Part shown: positions 6,856 to 14,497 of the stretch, piece after piece
How the letters are laid out: every line of letters starts with the position of its first letter
Position numbering within the stretch: the stretch's first letter is position 1
Origin: a virus
Strand: one strand, 5' to 3'
Virus record (IMG/VR): IMGVR_UViG_3300031825_000403
Location: 1-40,433 of that record
Length of the DNA: 40,433 nt
Position numbers and translations under genes: made by a program
Notes under the pieces: model-generated
What the model was told of the DNA's origin: nothing
The model's input: the letters and a program-made list of their open reading frames with translations, nothing else
Database searches by the model: none

Positions 6856-7269
6856 CTAGTCCTCCGTGCAGACGAGACTGCCGATCGGGAAGCTTACCGG
6901 GTTCCCGTTCTGTACGATCTGTGGTACCGCGAAGGTGTAGGGACCATACAGCACGTCCCCCGTCTGGTCCACGATGGCGAAACCGAGCACTGTCACGTTG
7001 GCGGAACACGCCGCCGTTCCGAAGTCCACCGCCACGTCATTCGCCGCCTGGGTCGGGCTGGCGCCGGATACGGCGCCAAACGACGCGGCCGCAGGCGCGT
7101 AGTTGCTCCATACTCCGGTGTCCACCTCGGTGCCGCCGGAGTTCGCCTCGTTCGGCATCACCGTATACAGCTTCACGTTGCGGGCCGTAGGCCGGGTGGG
7201 GGCTACGCCTCCCGCGTTCAGGAGCCATTGCAGGCTCAAGGTCTCGCCGCGGTCGCCTTTGCTAGCCAT
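6856..7269 (-). CDS. tail fibre-like structural protein, 137 aa
   Basis: ATG at 7269 with GGAGAT upstream. The segment LYTVMPNEANSGGTEVDTG, followed by VWSNYAP, is the hallmark of a small phage protein family often annotated as tail fibre-like: a beta strand LYT, a Gly-rich turn with GTEV, then an aromatic Y-x-R/P. The rest is beta strands including VTVLGFAIVDQTGDVLYGPY. It follows the FN3 gene after a strong hairpin at 7292-7325. Confidence 0.65.
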   Translation of the reverse strand: MASKGDRGETLSLQWLLNAGGVAPTRPTARNVKLYTVMPNEANSGGTEVDTGVWSNYAPAAASFGAVSGASPTQAANDVAVDFGTAACSANVTVLGFAIVDQTGDVLYGPYTFAVPQIVQNGNPVSFPIGSLVCTED

Positions 7270-7291
7270 TGGTCAGGATCTCCATGAGGAA

Positions 7292-7325
7292 GGGCCGGTG
7301 TCTGCCATGGCAGACAAACCGGCCC
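7292..7325 (-). other. strong intercistronic hairpin
   Basis: An 8-bp stem (GGGCCGGT/ACCGGCCC) is stacked, after a two-base bulge, on the perfect 16-bp palindrome GTCTGCCATGGCAGAC. It lies between the FN3 gene and the 137-residue gene. No T-run follows, so it may be an mRNA-processing or partial stop site within the late transcript. Confidence 0.6.
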
Positions 7326-7353
7326 GGAATGAGTGCGGAAAAATCAAGCGGGG

Positions 7354-7677
7354 CTACGACCACGAGACCGGGCCGGCGATGTCGGACCATACCGAGGGTA
7401 GCAAAGCGGTGGCCCGTACCCGGTAGTAATAAGTGCCAGGGCCGGACTCGTCTTCGTAATGGGTGGCGTCCACCGCCACGGTGGCGATGGTGGCCCACGT
7501 AGACCCATCTGGAGATCGCTGAATTTCGAACCCGGTTTCGTCGGTGCTGTTATCGGTCCAGTTAAGAGCGATAGCGGGCGTGCTGATCGTTTCCGCAGTA
7601 AGGCCAGACGGCGCGTTAGGTTGCGTCGGAAACGACTCGGAAGCGCGTCTACGGTAAGAAGGGACTACAGAACTCAT
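7354..7677 (-). CDS. fibronectin type III domain protein
   Basis: A 107-residue protein starting at ATG 7677, which overlaps the stop of the upstream fibre gene by 4 bases (ATGA). Residues 18-105 form one FN3 domain: PNAPSGLTAETIS, then IALNWTDNSTDETGFEIQRS, DGSTWATIATV, and YYYRVRA near the end. All the usual strands and the conserved Trp and Tyr are present. FN3 domains decorate phage tails and fibres and are thought to help weak binding to cell-surface carbohydrate. The first 17 residues are basic and may anchor it to the fibre. Confidence 0.8.
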   Translation of the reverse strand: MSSVVPSYRRRASESFPTQPNAPSGLTAETISTPAIALNWTDNSTDETGFEIQRSPDGSTWATIATVAVDATHYEDESGPGTYYYRVRATALLPSVWSDIAGPVSWS

Positions 7678-9248
7678 GCCAGTTCTCCGGCTAGGGTGAT
7701 GGCCAGGAAGGCTAGGGTGTCGTCCGGGGTGGCCGGGGCGTCCACTTCGATCAACTGGTGCTGGGTTAAAGTCACCGGGTCCGGGAAGTTGATCACCCCC
7801 GCGTAGCTCCCGGAGGAGAAGGTAATCGTCCCGATCTCGGTCCGGCCCGTACCCAGGATGTTCTTGTAGATTTTGCATACCGCGGTAGCGGTAGCCTGGG
7901 TTTTCGACCTGGCGCTCGACTTCGCGCTGGTCATGCTTCCACCCCAGACAACATCCTGCGGCATAGACAAGCAGCCCAGCAGTTCCCCAGAGGTGAATGC
8001 CACGTCTGCCGGCCGGCCGTCGATGCCGAAGAAGATCGGCTGCCCCGTCCCTGCTGCGATCCGATCCGTGAACCATGCGAGGGGTACTCCATCCGTGTCG
8101 GCTACGGGGTCGGGCAAGCCCGTGAGTGTATTTCCATCCAGGTCGATGTCGCCTGTCATCGTCCCTCCCGAGAGCGGGAGCCGGGTGCCGACGCGCGTAT
8201 TGGTCCAACCCTGGTTTGCGGCGTGGTGATCGGCGGAGGGGTCGGAGACGTGGATGATCTGGTGGGTCCCCGCGTCGAGGGGGCCGGTCATCGCTTCCGA
8301 TCCCGAGAGCGGCAGGAACCCCGTGACAACATAGCTGCCCAGCGCCGTCAGCAGATAGCTGCGGGTGACGAGCGCCTGATCGGTAGTCGGATCGGCCGCA
8401 TTGACTACCTGATGCCCGCCGGCATCGAGGTTCCCGCCCATTACCGAGGTCCCGTCGATCTTCAGGAACGAGAGGGTGCCGCCGCCGCCCACGAGCGCGA
8501 CGACCCACTGCTTGTTCACGGCGTGGTCGTCCGCGGTGGGGTCCGGCACATCCGTCAGGTGGAACCCACCCATAGACTGATCGGCGGCGAAATCGATTGA
8601 TCCGTTCGAGCGAATGACGCCGGTGAGGCTCGGGATACTGAGGGCGGCGATGGCGGCCGTAATGGAGTCGGTCACCCAGCCGGCCGGAGCCGCGTCACCG
8701 TCGTCTACGGGGTCCGGGAGATCGGTGAGCGCAAACCCGGCCATCGACTGCGGGCCCGTGAAATCCCGGCTGCCGTCCCGCAGGATCGCCTCGTCGACCC
8801 GCAGCACTCCGACGTACTTCCCGGCCGGGTCCACCACGGAGGTGACCCCGCTGCCGTCGCAGACCAGGTTCGTGAGCGGATGATGGTCGGCGCTCGGCGG
8901 CGTGTTGATGGTCGTGTAATCGACGGAGAGCGCCCAGGTGTCCAGGTTGGTGACCGCCGCCTGGCTCGCGGCGGTCCGCGTCAGCTTCCACCAGGCGTAG
9001 TTCGTAGCGCTCGGGGTCGGCGCTGTGAGCGCCCGGGCCACCGAGATCGTATACGCCACGCCCTTGGTGAAGAAGGTCGTGCCGGCAGCCACTTCGGCCC
9101 CGAACCCCGCGGTCGGCGTAACCACCCCGCCGGCCATGATCCCGGACCCAATCGCGCCCTCGAAGGCCGCCTCCAGCACCGTGCGCAGCTGGGTGTCGCG
9201 GTCGAGAGAGTACGCCTTTTGATAGCTCGTGCCCTGCAGGGGAAGCAT
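7674..9248 (-). CDS. tail fibre protein with five shaft repeats
   Basis: A 524-residue fibre. ATG at 9248 follows GGAGTGATCCCGC. Residues about 1-150 look like an N-terminal attachment domain. Residues about 155-400 contain five copies of a unit ending in L-x(4)-DP-x(2)-D (examples: SMAGFALTDLPDP, SMGGFHLTDVPDP, TMTGDIDLDGNTLTGLPDP). This is the repeat type of trimeric fibre shafts in lambda- and P2-like phages. The C-terminal 120 residues are a beta-rich tip. It probably carries host recognition, with the FN3 protein downstream as an accessory. Confidence 0.8.
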   Translation of the reverse strand: MLPLQGTSYQKAYSLDRDTQLRTVLEAAFEGAIGSGIMAGGVVTPTAGFGAEVAAGTTFFTKGVAYTISVARALTAPTPSATNYAWWKLTRTAASQAAVTNLDTWALSVDYTTINTPPSADHHPLTNLVCDGSGVTSVVDPAGKYVGVLRVDEAILRDGSRDFTGPQSMAGFALTDLPDPVDDGDAAPAGWVTDSITAAIAALSIPSLTGVIRSNGSIDFAADQSMGGFHLTDVPDPTADDHAVNKQWVVALVGGGGTLSFLKIDGTSVMGGNLDAGGHQVVNAADPTTDQALVTRSYLLTALGSYVVTGFLPLSGSEAMTGPLDAGTHQIIHVSDPSADHHAANQGWTNTRVGTRLPLSGGTMTGDIDLDGNTLTGLPDPVADTDGVPLAWFTDRIAAGTGQPIFFGIDGRPADVAFTSGELLGCLSMPQDVVWGGSMTSAKSSARSKTQATATAVCKIYKNILGTGRTEIGTITFSSGSYAGVINFPDPVTLTQHQLIEVDAPATPDDTLAFLAITLAGELA

Positions 9249-9271
9249 GCGGGATCACTCCAGAAACGCGC

Positions 9272-9299
9272 ACGGCCCGCCCCGGGGAGGGCAGGCCGT
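9272..9299 (-). other. hairpin before the tail fibre gene
   Basis: An 11-bp stem with one G-T pair on the minus strand (a C-A mismatch on the plus strand), followed several bases later by GTTTC. The strand bias fits an RNA hairpin in the late transcript. The T-run is short and displaced, so it would be a weak terminator at most. Confidence 0.5.
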
Positions 9300-9332
9300 A
9301 AACCGAAATACTGATCTAATGAGAAAGCAAGA

Positions 9333-11156
9333 TTACGCCGGCGTATGCCACGTGGCGGCATCGTCTCCGGAATAGCGGATGACGCGCCCGCTTTCGTCCA
9401 GGCCGGCTACGTAGTGGTGCAGCTCCTGGTGATCCACGAGCGCCCCCAGGTAGCCCGGAGTGAAACCGGTGGGCGCGCTCGCCGCGTCTCCCACCGCTCC
9501 GAACGTCTCGTCGGTATGGAGCGCGTGCAGCGTGCCCCCATCCCAGTAGAGTAGGAGCCCGCGCCGCAGTCCCAGCGCGAGTGCCGGATGTGAGCCGCTC
9601 GCCGCGAGGGTGGCCGGAGAACTCCACGTGTCATCACCGCCCAGGTAGCGGTGCACGATCGCGCCGCCCGCCGTGGTGAGCACCAGGTGCGGCGTGTCGT
9701 GTCGATCGACGGCAAACGCGGCGAGCTGCTCCGGACACTCCAGGGCGAGCCCGGGGAGCTCCTCCAGCGTCAGGCCGTCATCGTCCGACTGGTAGACCCG
9801 CAGCGTGGTCCCGTCGTGCGCGCAGAGGAGTGTCCGGTGGAACTGGCGGCAGGCGCGCGGGAAGTGTTTGCCCGCGTGGCTCGCGTAGTGAGCCCAGGTC
9901 GCGCCGAGGTCCTTCGAGAGGTAGGCCTGGGCGTTGCCGCTGGCGTTGTGGTACCAGCACCACACCTGGTCGAGGCTGTTGCGCGTGAGGGTTGGCGTGG
10001 TGCTCGGTCCGGCATCGCTGGCCACCGTCACCGGCGCGTCCCACGTGGCGCCCGCCGTGCCGGAGCGCTCCACCTGCACGTCCGCGTCGCTCGCTCCGGA
10101 GCGGAAGAGGTGCAGCGTCTGCGTCTGCAGCAGGTCGACTCCCGCGGCGGGGCAGGGGATCTCACGCACCTGGTAGACCGCCAGGGTCACAAACGCGTAG
10201 GCGTCGTGGTCGCCGGCCCAGGTCGCCGCTCCCAGCGTGATCGTGTCCTCCACGGTGCCGGGCGGCACCACGCGGTAATAGACCTGGTAATTCCAACCGA
10301 ACGAAATGGTGCCGGCGATGGTGGCCAGGTAGTACGCGATCAGCTCCGGGGTATCGAGCAGGCCCGGGTCGTAGACGTGGTGCTCGGAAAGGTTGCTGCT
10401 GATGCTCCCCGCCGAGGTCCAGCCGTCCGGGATCGTGTAGCCTGGCGAAGCTGGCGCGGACCCGGTATTAGCGTCGGCGAGGGCGGGATACAGGCTTGGG
10501 GCCGACCAGGTGCACCGGCCAACGCCATAGATCGCGAGCTGCAGACGCGGAGCGTAGGGCGGCCCGCCAAGCGGCGTCGTGTCGATCACCTCTCCGGGAT
10601 AGCGATAGTTGGCCCCGTCCGCGCCGTGTCCGCTCAGAGCGAGATCGGCCAGGACGAAGGGGCCGAGGCATGAGAAGCCAATGAGCGTGAAGCCGGCCGA
10701 GGCCGTGTAATTGATCGGCCGGAGCGGCAGGTCGTAGTGCCCATACTCCCAGCCCGGCGTATCCCGCGTCGGGCCGTTCTGGAAGCCAATGAACGACGCC
10801 GCCACCCAATCCTCGTTTGCCGGGTCGAGCGGCGTCGTGACGATGCAGCGCCAAATCTTCCGGGCCATGGAGCCGTAGGGCGAGGTAGGGAAGTCCCTCT
10901 GCCAGGCGTTGCCCTGGCTGTCATACACTGGCAAGCGGTCCGGCGTGTCCGGGTAGAACCAGTTGCGAGACGGCGTCCATGTGGCGGGGTCGCGATGGTC
11001 CGGCAGCCGGCCGGCGCCAAAGATGGCGAACAGGACCGTGCCCTTCTCAATCCGCTCCGTTACGTAGGCTTTCGCCTCCGGCTGCGGCACTTGCGTGAGC
11101 CAGGGCGAGGCTCCCACGGCGACCGTGGCGCCGCCGTAGTTGGTGAAGCGGATCAT
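9333..11156 (-). CDS. tail protein with BNR/sialidase-like repeats
   Basis: A 607-residue protein. The C-terminal half carries BNR-type repeats of the form S-x-D-x-G-x-T-W: LFRSGASDADVQVERS, YLSKDLGATW, YQSDDDGLTLEE and YSGDDAATW at the very end, indicating a beta-propeller like sialidases and other sugar-binding fibres. The N-terminal half (IRFTNYGGATVAVG..., ARKIWRCIVTTPLDP) is unrecognised and may dock to the tail tip. The sialidase catalytic Arg triad cannot be assigned, so binding is safer than hydrolysis as a role. It follows the 63-residue gene with one base between and no good ribosome site, so it is probably coupled to it. Confidence 0.65.
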   Translation of the reverse strand: MIRFTNYGGATVAVGASPWLTQVPQPEAKAYVTERIEKGTVLFAIFGAGRLPDHRDPATWTPSRNWFYPDTPDRLPVYDSQGNAWQRDFPTSPYGSMARKIWRCIVTTPLDPANEDWVAASFIGFQNGPTRDTPGWEYGHYDLPLRPINYTASAGFTLIGFSCLGPFVLADLALSGHGADGANYRYPGEVIDTTPLGGPPYAPRLQLAIYGVGRCTWSAPSLYPALADANTGSAPASPGYTIPDGWTSAGSISSNLSEHHVYDPGLLDTPELIAYYLATIAGTISFGWNYQVYYRVVPPGTVEDTITLGAATWAGDHDAYAFVTLAVYQVREIPCPAAGVDLLQTQTLHLFRSGASDADVQVERSGTAGATWDAPVTVASDAGPSTTPTLTRNSLDQVWCWYHNASGNAQAYLSKDLGATWAHYASHAGKHFPRACRQFHRTLLCAHDGTTLRVYQSDDDGLTLEELPGLALECPEQLAAFAVDRHDTPHLVLTTAGGAIVHRYLGGDDTWSSPATLAASGSHPALALGLRRGLLLYWDGGTLHALHTDETFGAVGDAASAPTGFTPGYLGALVDHQELHHYVAGLDESGRVIRYSGDDAATWHTPA

Positions 11157-11157
11157 T

Positions 11158-11349
11158 TCAGGTCGTCATCGTCGCGAGGGTCGTGAAGCCAATGATGCTC
11201 TCGTCACTCTGATCGTGAAAGAGCGGGTTCGTGCGGATGGCTGCGCCCGCCTGTACGGGGTGTTGCACGTCCAGCGACTGTCCAAATTCTCGCGCCCCGC
11301 GCGTCCGCTGCTTGAGCTTGTCGCGATAATCCGAGCCTTCGTAAGCCAT
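11158..11349 (-). CDS. small tail-associated protein, 63 aa
   Basis: ATG at 11349 is preceded by GAGGAG at the right distance. The frame extends upstream, but that part overlaps the preceding gene. The protein is polar (MAYEGSDYRDKLKQRTRG, then DQSDESIIGFTTLATMTT). No family is known. Its tight position between the tail-hub and BNR genes points to a minor tail part or assembly factor. Confidence 0.6.
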   Translation of the reverse strand: MAYEGSDYRDKLKQRTRGAREFGQSLDVQHPVQAGAAIRTNPLFHDQSDESIIGFTTLATMTT

Positions 11350-11351
11350 CT

Positions 11352-13988
11352 TTACTCCTCGTCTTCTTCCGGTTCCCCGCCGCCGGGATAGTCTCCGGGA
11401 ATACTGCTGGCCACTGCGCTGCCGTTCAGCTTTTCGCACGCGAGGCGGGTCCAAAAGATTGTCGTGCTGTCATCAGTGCGGTAGCCGAGCTCCAGATGAA
11501 TGATGAGGAAGTCGCCCTTGCCTTCCAGGGTCAGCACCCGCCCCACGTCCAGAGGGTTAGGCTCCACTTGCCAGGGCGCCAGGGGGATCGTCACCTTCCA
11601 GATCCGGCGACGGCGAGCCGCGCGGAGCCGCCGCACCCGCGCGATCTGGCTGGCCGCACTGCTTCCCACCGCGAGCTTTGGGACCAGGGAGATTGACTTC
11701 TCATCCCCGATGAAGTTCTCGTCGTGGATGTCGTCGATGCTCGGACGGTCCTTGTCGATCACCTGCGGAGTCTGCCGCTGTTTGGGATCAGTGCCCGTGA
11801 CCCGCACGACGTTCCCTTCCGGCTCGATCACCAGCCGCTGCGGCGCCAGGTAGTATTGCCCGGGGTAGCCGGCCAGCTCGGCATTGCCGGAGGTGCGGTA
11901 GATCGTGGCGCTCACGTAGTAGGGCAGCCCGGTGCGCGTGGCGATCATCAGGTCCATGCAGTAGACCACTCGGCCGGCCAGCTCTTCGAAGAGCCGCCAC
12001 CCTCGCCACTCGGTGGCAACTCGCTCGCAGTAGCCCAGGCGGGTCTCGTCCCAATCCGGCGCCCACGGGTCAGTCACGTCCTGGCCGGGCGAGCTGGCAA
12101 TCTGGTCGGCGGTGCCCGGCAACTTGGCGATATCCGTGCCGGCGTGCGGGTCCGTCTGCAGGTAGACCGCGGCCGCATCGGTCACATCGAACTTGCTCTT
12201 CGCGAGGGCTTCCCGCACGGCCACGTGATGTTCGACATAGCCCTTGCCGTCCGGGTCAATCAGCTCCGGAATATACGTCCAGCGTTCGTCGGCCCGACAC
12301 AGTAGCCCCTTACCGCGCAGTTGGTAGACATTCAGCGAGGCGGCGACGTCCTCTCCGGTGAAGAGCTCGTCCGTATCCGGGTCGCCAATCCAGCCTTTCG
12401 CCAGGATCGTGACCGGGATGCCGTCCCCGTTCGTATCGGACATGAGGTGAACCGGGTAGCCGTTGCGCTCATGCAGCCCGGCTCCTTCCAGCAGCCCGGC
12501 GCCAACGTCGAACAGGACGGCCGAGAAGCGCTTGCCATTCGGCTCGTAGAGGGCCGCCTCCACCCGCACGCCAGCGAACTGGGTGTCGTTGAGGAGTAGC
12601 GTCGCGTGGGGTCGCTCCGAGCGCTTCTCCGGGAAGCGGAGCTGTACCTTGCGCACTTGCGGCGCCAGATAGCCCGGGCTTTCGTCCGGGATGTCCGCCG
12701 GGTCCCCGGTGTGGCCGGGCTGCAGGTAGAGATACACGTGGCCGCGGGAGTGGTTACCGTCCGAGTCCCAGACGTTATTCGCTTCGTCGCGCACCGCGTA
12801 GGAGAGCACCTCGTTTGTCGTGGTGGTCTCGAGCTGCAGCAGTCCGGACCCGCCGCCGGAGATCGACTCCGTGATGTCGTCCGCATCCCGCATGTCCAAC
12901 TTGCCGAACACGGCGACCACGGGCTGCTCGGTCGGCTTGTAAGTGCCGCCGAGATCGAACATGGTGAGCTCCTGCCCCGGCTGTGCGAAGATGGAGCCGG
13001 CGACGTCCGCCGTGCTCGCGATCTCGTAGCCCATTACCTGCACCTGCAGGGCGTGCCGCTGGTTCGGAGCCGCCGCCAACCACCACGGCCCCGGTGGGAA
13101 CAGGCGCGGCGTCGGGTTCTCCATGTGTCCGCTCAACACATCCTGGGAGAACGCGTCGCGCAAACGCACCGGATGAACGGCGCCGTCGGACAAGTGAATG
13201 TAGAGCGTGTCGTAGCCCACCGGCAAGAAGCCGGCCACCCGCACGCCGGCGTTGAACCGGTCCCCCAGGCTCGGCGCTTCCTGTGGGATCTGCGGCACCC
13301 GGCTCTTCTCGGCGCCGCGGAGTGGGCCGGTCGATTGGAGATTGACCCAGGCGAGCACTTCCCAATTGGTGCCGTCGTTTTCGGGGCTGCGCGCTACGAC
13401 CACGGCATCACGCTCGAACAGGACGGCCAGGTTACTCCAGCCGAACACGAGCCGGTCATTGGGCGAGGGATACTGGAGGATCTTCAAGTAAGGGCAGTGG
13501 TCCGCTTCGTCCAACCGACCGCCATAAGGCGTCTTGTTGGTCATGGCGAAGACGTTCACCTCGGACAGGTCGAAGCCCATCTGCAGCCCCAGCTCCACGA
13601 AGTTCGTACTCGTGAGGGGACTGAACTCGCCGGTGTAGACGGATAGCCACCAGTTATGCCGGTCTTCCGGGGGAGTGGTGTCATTGGGCTGGCGGGTGGG
13701 TTCCCATTCGGACGGACGGACCCCGGCGGCGAAGGTCCAATCGGCCTGGCGGATCACGTGCTGACCCAGCCGCGGGTCCTTATACCAGTCGGGGTGCCAC
13801 TGCCGGGGAATGGGCATGATCCACTCGGAGCCGGGCGGGCTGTAGAACTTCGAGGGCACATAGCCCGGCCCGACCTGGTCCCGGTGGAAATACGTGGCCA
13901 GCGCGTCGGCATTGTAGGTGTGATCCCAGCCGGGCTCGGAGAGGCGCGTATAGCCGCCGGGATCGAGCTTCAAGTACAGGCGATCCAC
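11352..13988 (-). CDS. large tail protein (tail hub/tip candidate), 878 aa
   Basis: GTG at 13988 follows AGGAGAG with six bases between, and is preferred to an upstream in-frame ATG without a site. The chain is rich in beta strands and aromatic residues, with a long N-terminal part (WDHTYNADALATYFHRD) and a C-terminal part (VEPNPLDVGRVLTLEGKGDF, LEGKGDFLIIHLELGYRTDD) like the hub proteins that follow the tape measure in siphoviruses. The very end is acidic (GGGEPEEDEE). The assignment rests mainly on size and on its place just after the tape measure. No peptidase motif was found. Confidence 0.6.
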   Translation of the reverse strand: MDRLYLKLDPGGYTRLSEPGWDHTYNADALATYFHRDQVGPGYVPSKFYSPPGSEWIMPIPRQWHPDWYKDPRLGQHVIRQADWTFAAGVRPSEWEPTRQPNDTTPPEDRHNWWLSVYTGEFSPLTSTNFVELGLQMGFDLSEVNVFAMTNKTPYGGRLDEADHCPYLKILQYPSPNDRLVFGWSNLAVLFERDAVVVARSPENDGTNWEVLAWVNLQSTGPLRGAEKSRVPQIPQEAPSLGDRFNAGVRVAGFLPVGYDTLYIHLSDGAVHPVRLRDAFSQDVLSGHMENPTPRLFPPGPWWLAAAPNQRHALQVQVMGYEIASTADVAGSIFAQPGQELTMFDLGGTYKPTEQPVVAVFGKLDMRDADDITESISGGGSGLLQLETTTTNEVLSYAVRDEANNVWDSDGNHSRGHVYLYLQPGHTGDPADIPDESPGYLAPQVRKVQLRFPEKRSERPHATLLLNDTQFAGVRVEAALYEPNGKRFSAVLFDVGAGLLEGAGLHERNGYPVHLMSDTNGDGIPVTILAKGWIGDPDTDELFTGEDVAASLNVYQLRGKGLLCRADERWTYIPELIDPDGKGYVEHHVAVREALAKSKFDVTDAAAVYLQTDPHAGTDIAKLPGTADQIASSPGQDVTDPWAPDWDETRLGYCERVATEWRGWRLFEELAGRVVYCMDLMIATRTGLPYYVSATIYRTSGNAELAGYPGQYYLAPQRLVIEPEGNVVRVTGTDPKQRQTPQVIDKDRPSIDDIHDENFIGDEKSISLVPKLAVGSSAASQIARVRRLRAARRRRIWKVTIPLAPWQVEPNPLDVGRVLTLEGKGDFLIIHLELGYRTDDSTTIFWTRLACEKLNGSAVASSIPGDYPGGGEPEEDEE

Positions 13989-14120
13989 TGTCGACTCTCC
14001 TCGCAAAGGCAAGCGCCTGTCCGTGCGTTCAGCTGGGTACGGCAGTGCTCATAGGTAGGAAGTAAAGCTTGCGGATCTGAAATGCCCACTCACCCGTTAC
14101 AGGTATGGGAGGCACCCGCG

Positions 14121-14480
14121 ATGCAGTCATTCAATGACTTCCAAAAGGCACATCCAATTGCAAGCAGTATGGTGATCGGGGCGATCCTTGTGCTTGCGGT
14201 TAACTTCCTGGGAGGAAGACCGCGCACGATCCCTCCCGAGGGGGACCGCCCAAGCGCGATCTTCACTGCCCAATTCGAGGTGCGGCAGCGCCTGCGCGCG
14301 CCTTCCACCGCACGGTTCCAGCGACCCACCGCTGAGAGCCCCGGTGCAGGTAAGTGGGTGGTTGCAGGTACAGTCGATTCGCAAAACGCTTTCGGCGCCA
14401 CCGTTCGCTCTAGCTACGTCTGCGAGCTTACCCACCAGCAAGGGGAGCGCTATCAGGTGGATGCAGTAAACGTATACTAG
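14121..14480 (+). CDS. opposite-strand membrane-anchored moron protein
   Basis: ATG at 14121 follows GGGAGG with eight bases between. The 119-residue protein has a short cytoplasmic start (MQSFNDFQKAHP), one membrane helix (ASSMVIGAILVLAVNFLGG), then a soluble domain with RQRLRAPSTARF and GKWVVAGTVDSQNAFG, followed by VRSSYVCEL and a final YQVDAVNVY. That domain pattern (LK-x-PSTA-x-F, then W-x-V-x-G-x-VD-x-QN-x-FGA) is a widespread small conserved module of unknown function in bacterial and phage proteins. It points against the late operon, between the tape measure and tail-hub genes, so it should be transcribed separately, in the lysogen. Its stop is 17 bases from the convergent tape-measure stop. 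Superinfection exclusion or host fitness is a guess. Confidence 0.75.
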   Translation: MQSFNDFQKAHPIASSMVIGAILVLAVNFLGGRPRTIPPEGDRPSAIFTAQFEVRQRLRAPSTARFQRPTAESPGAGKWVVAGTVDSQNAFGATVRSSYVCELTHQQGERYQVDAVNVY

Positions 14481-14497
14481 GGTGTAAACCGAGTGAA

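Noticed and set aside
9333-11156. Active sialidase
   Set aside because: BNR repeats are visible, but the Arg triad and nucleophile Tyr cannot be assigned, so I only call it a propeller-like binding protein.
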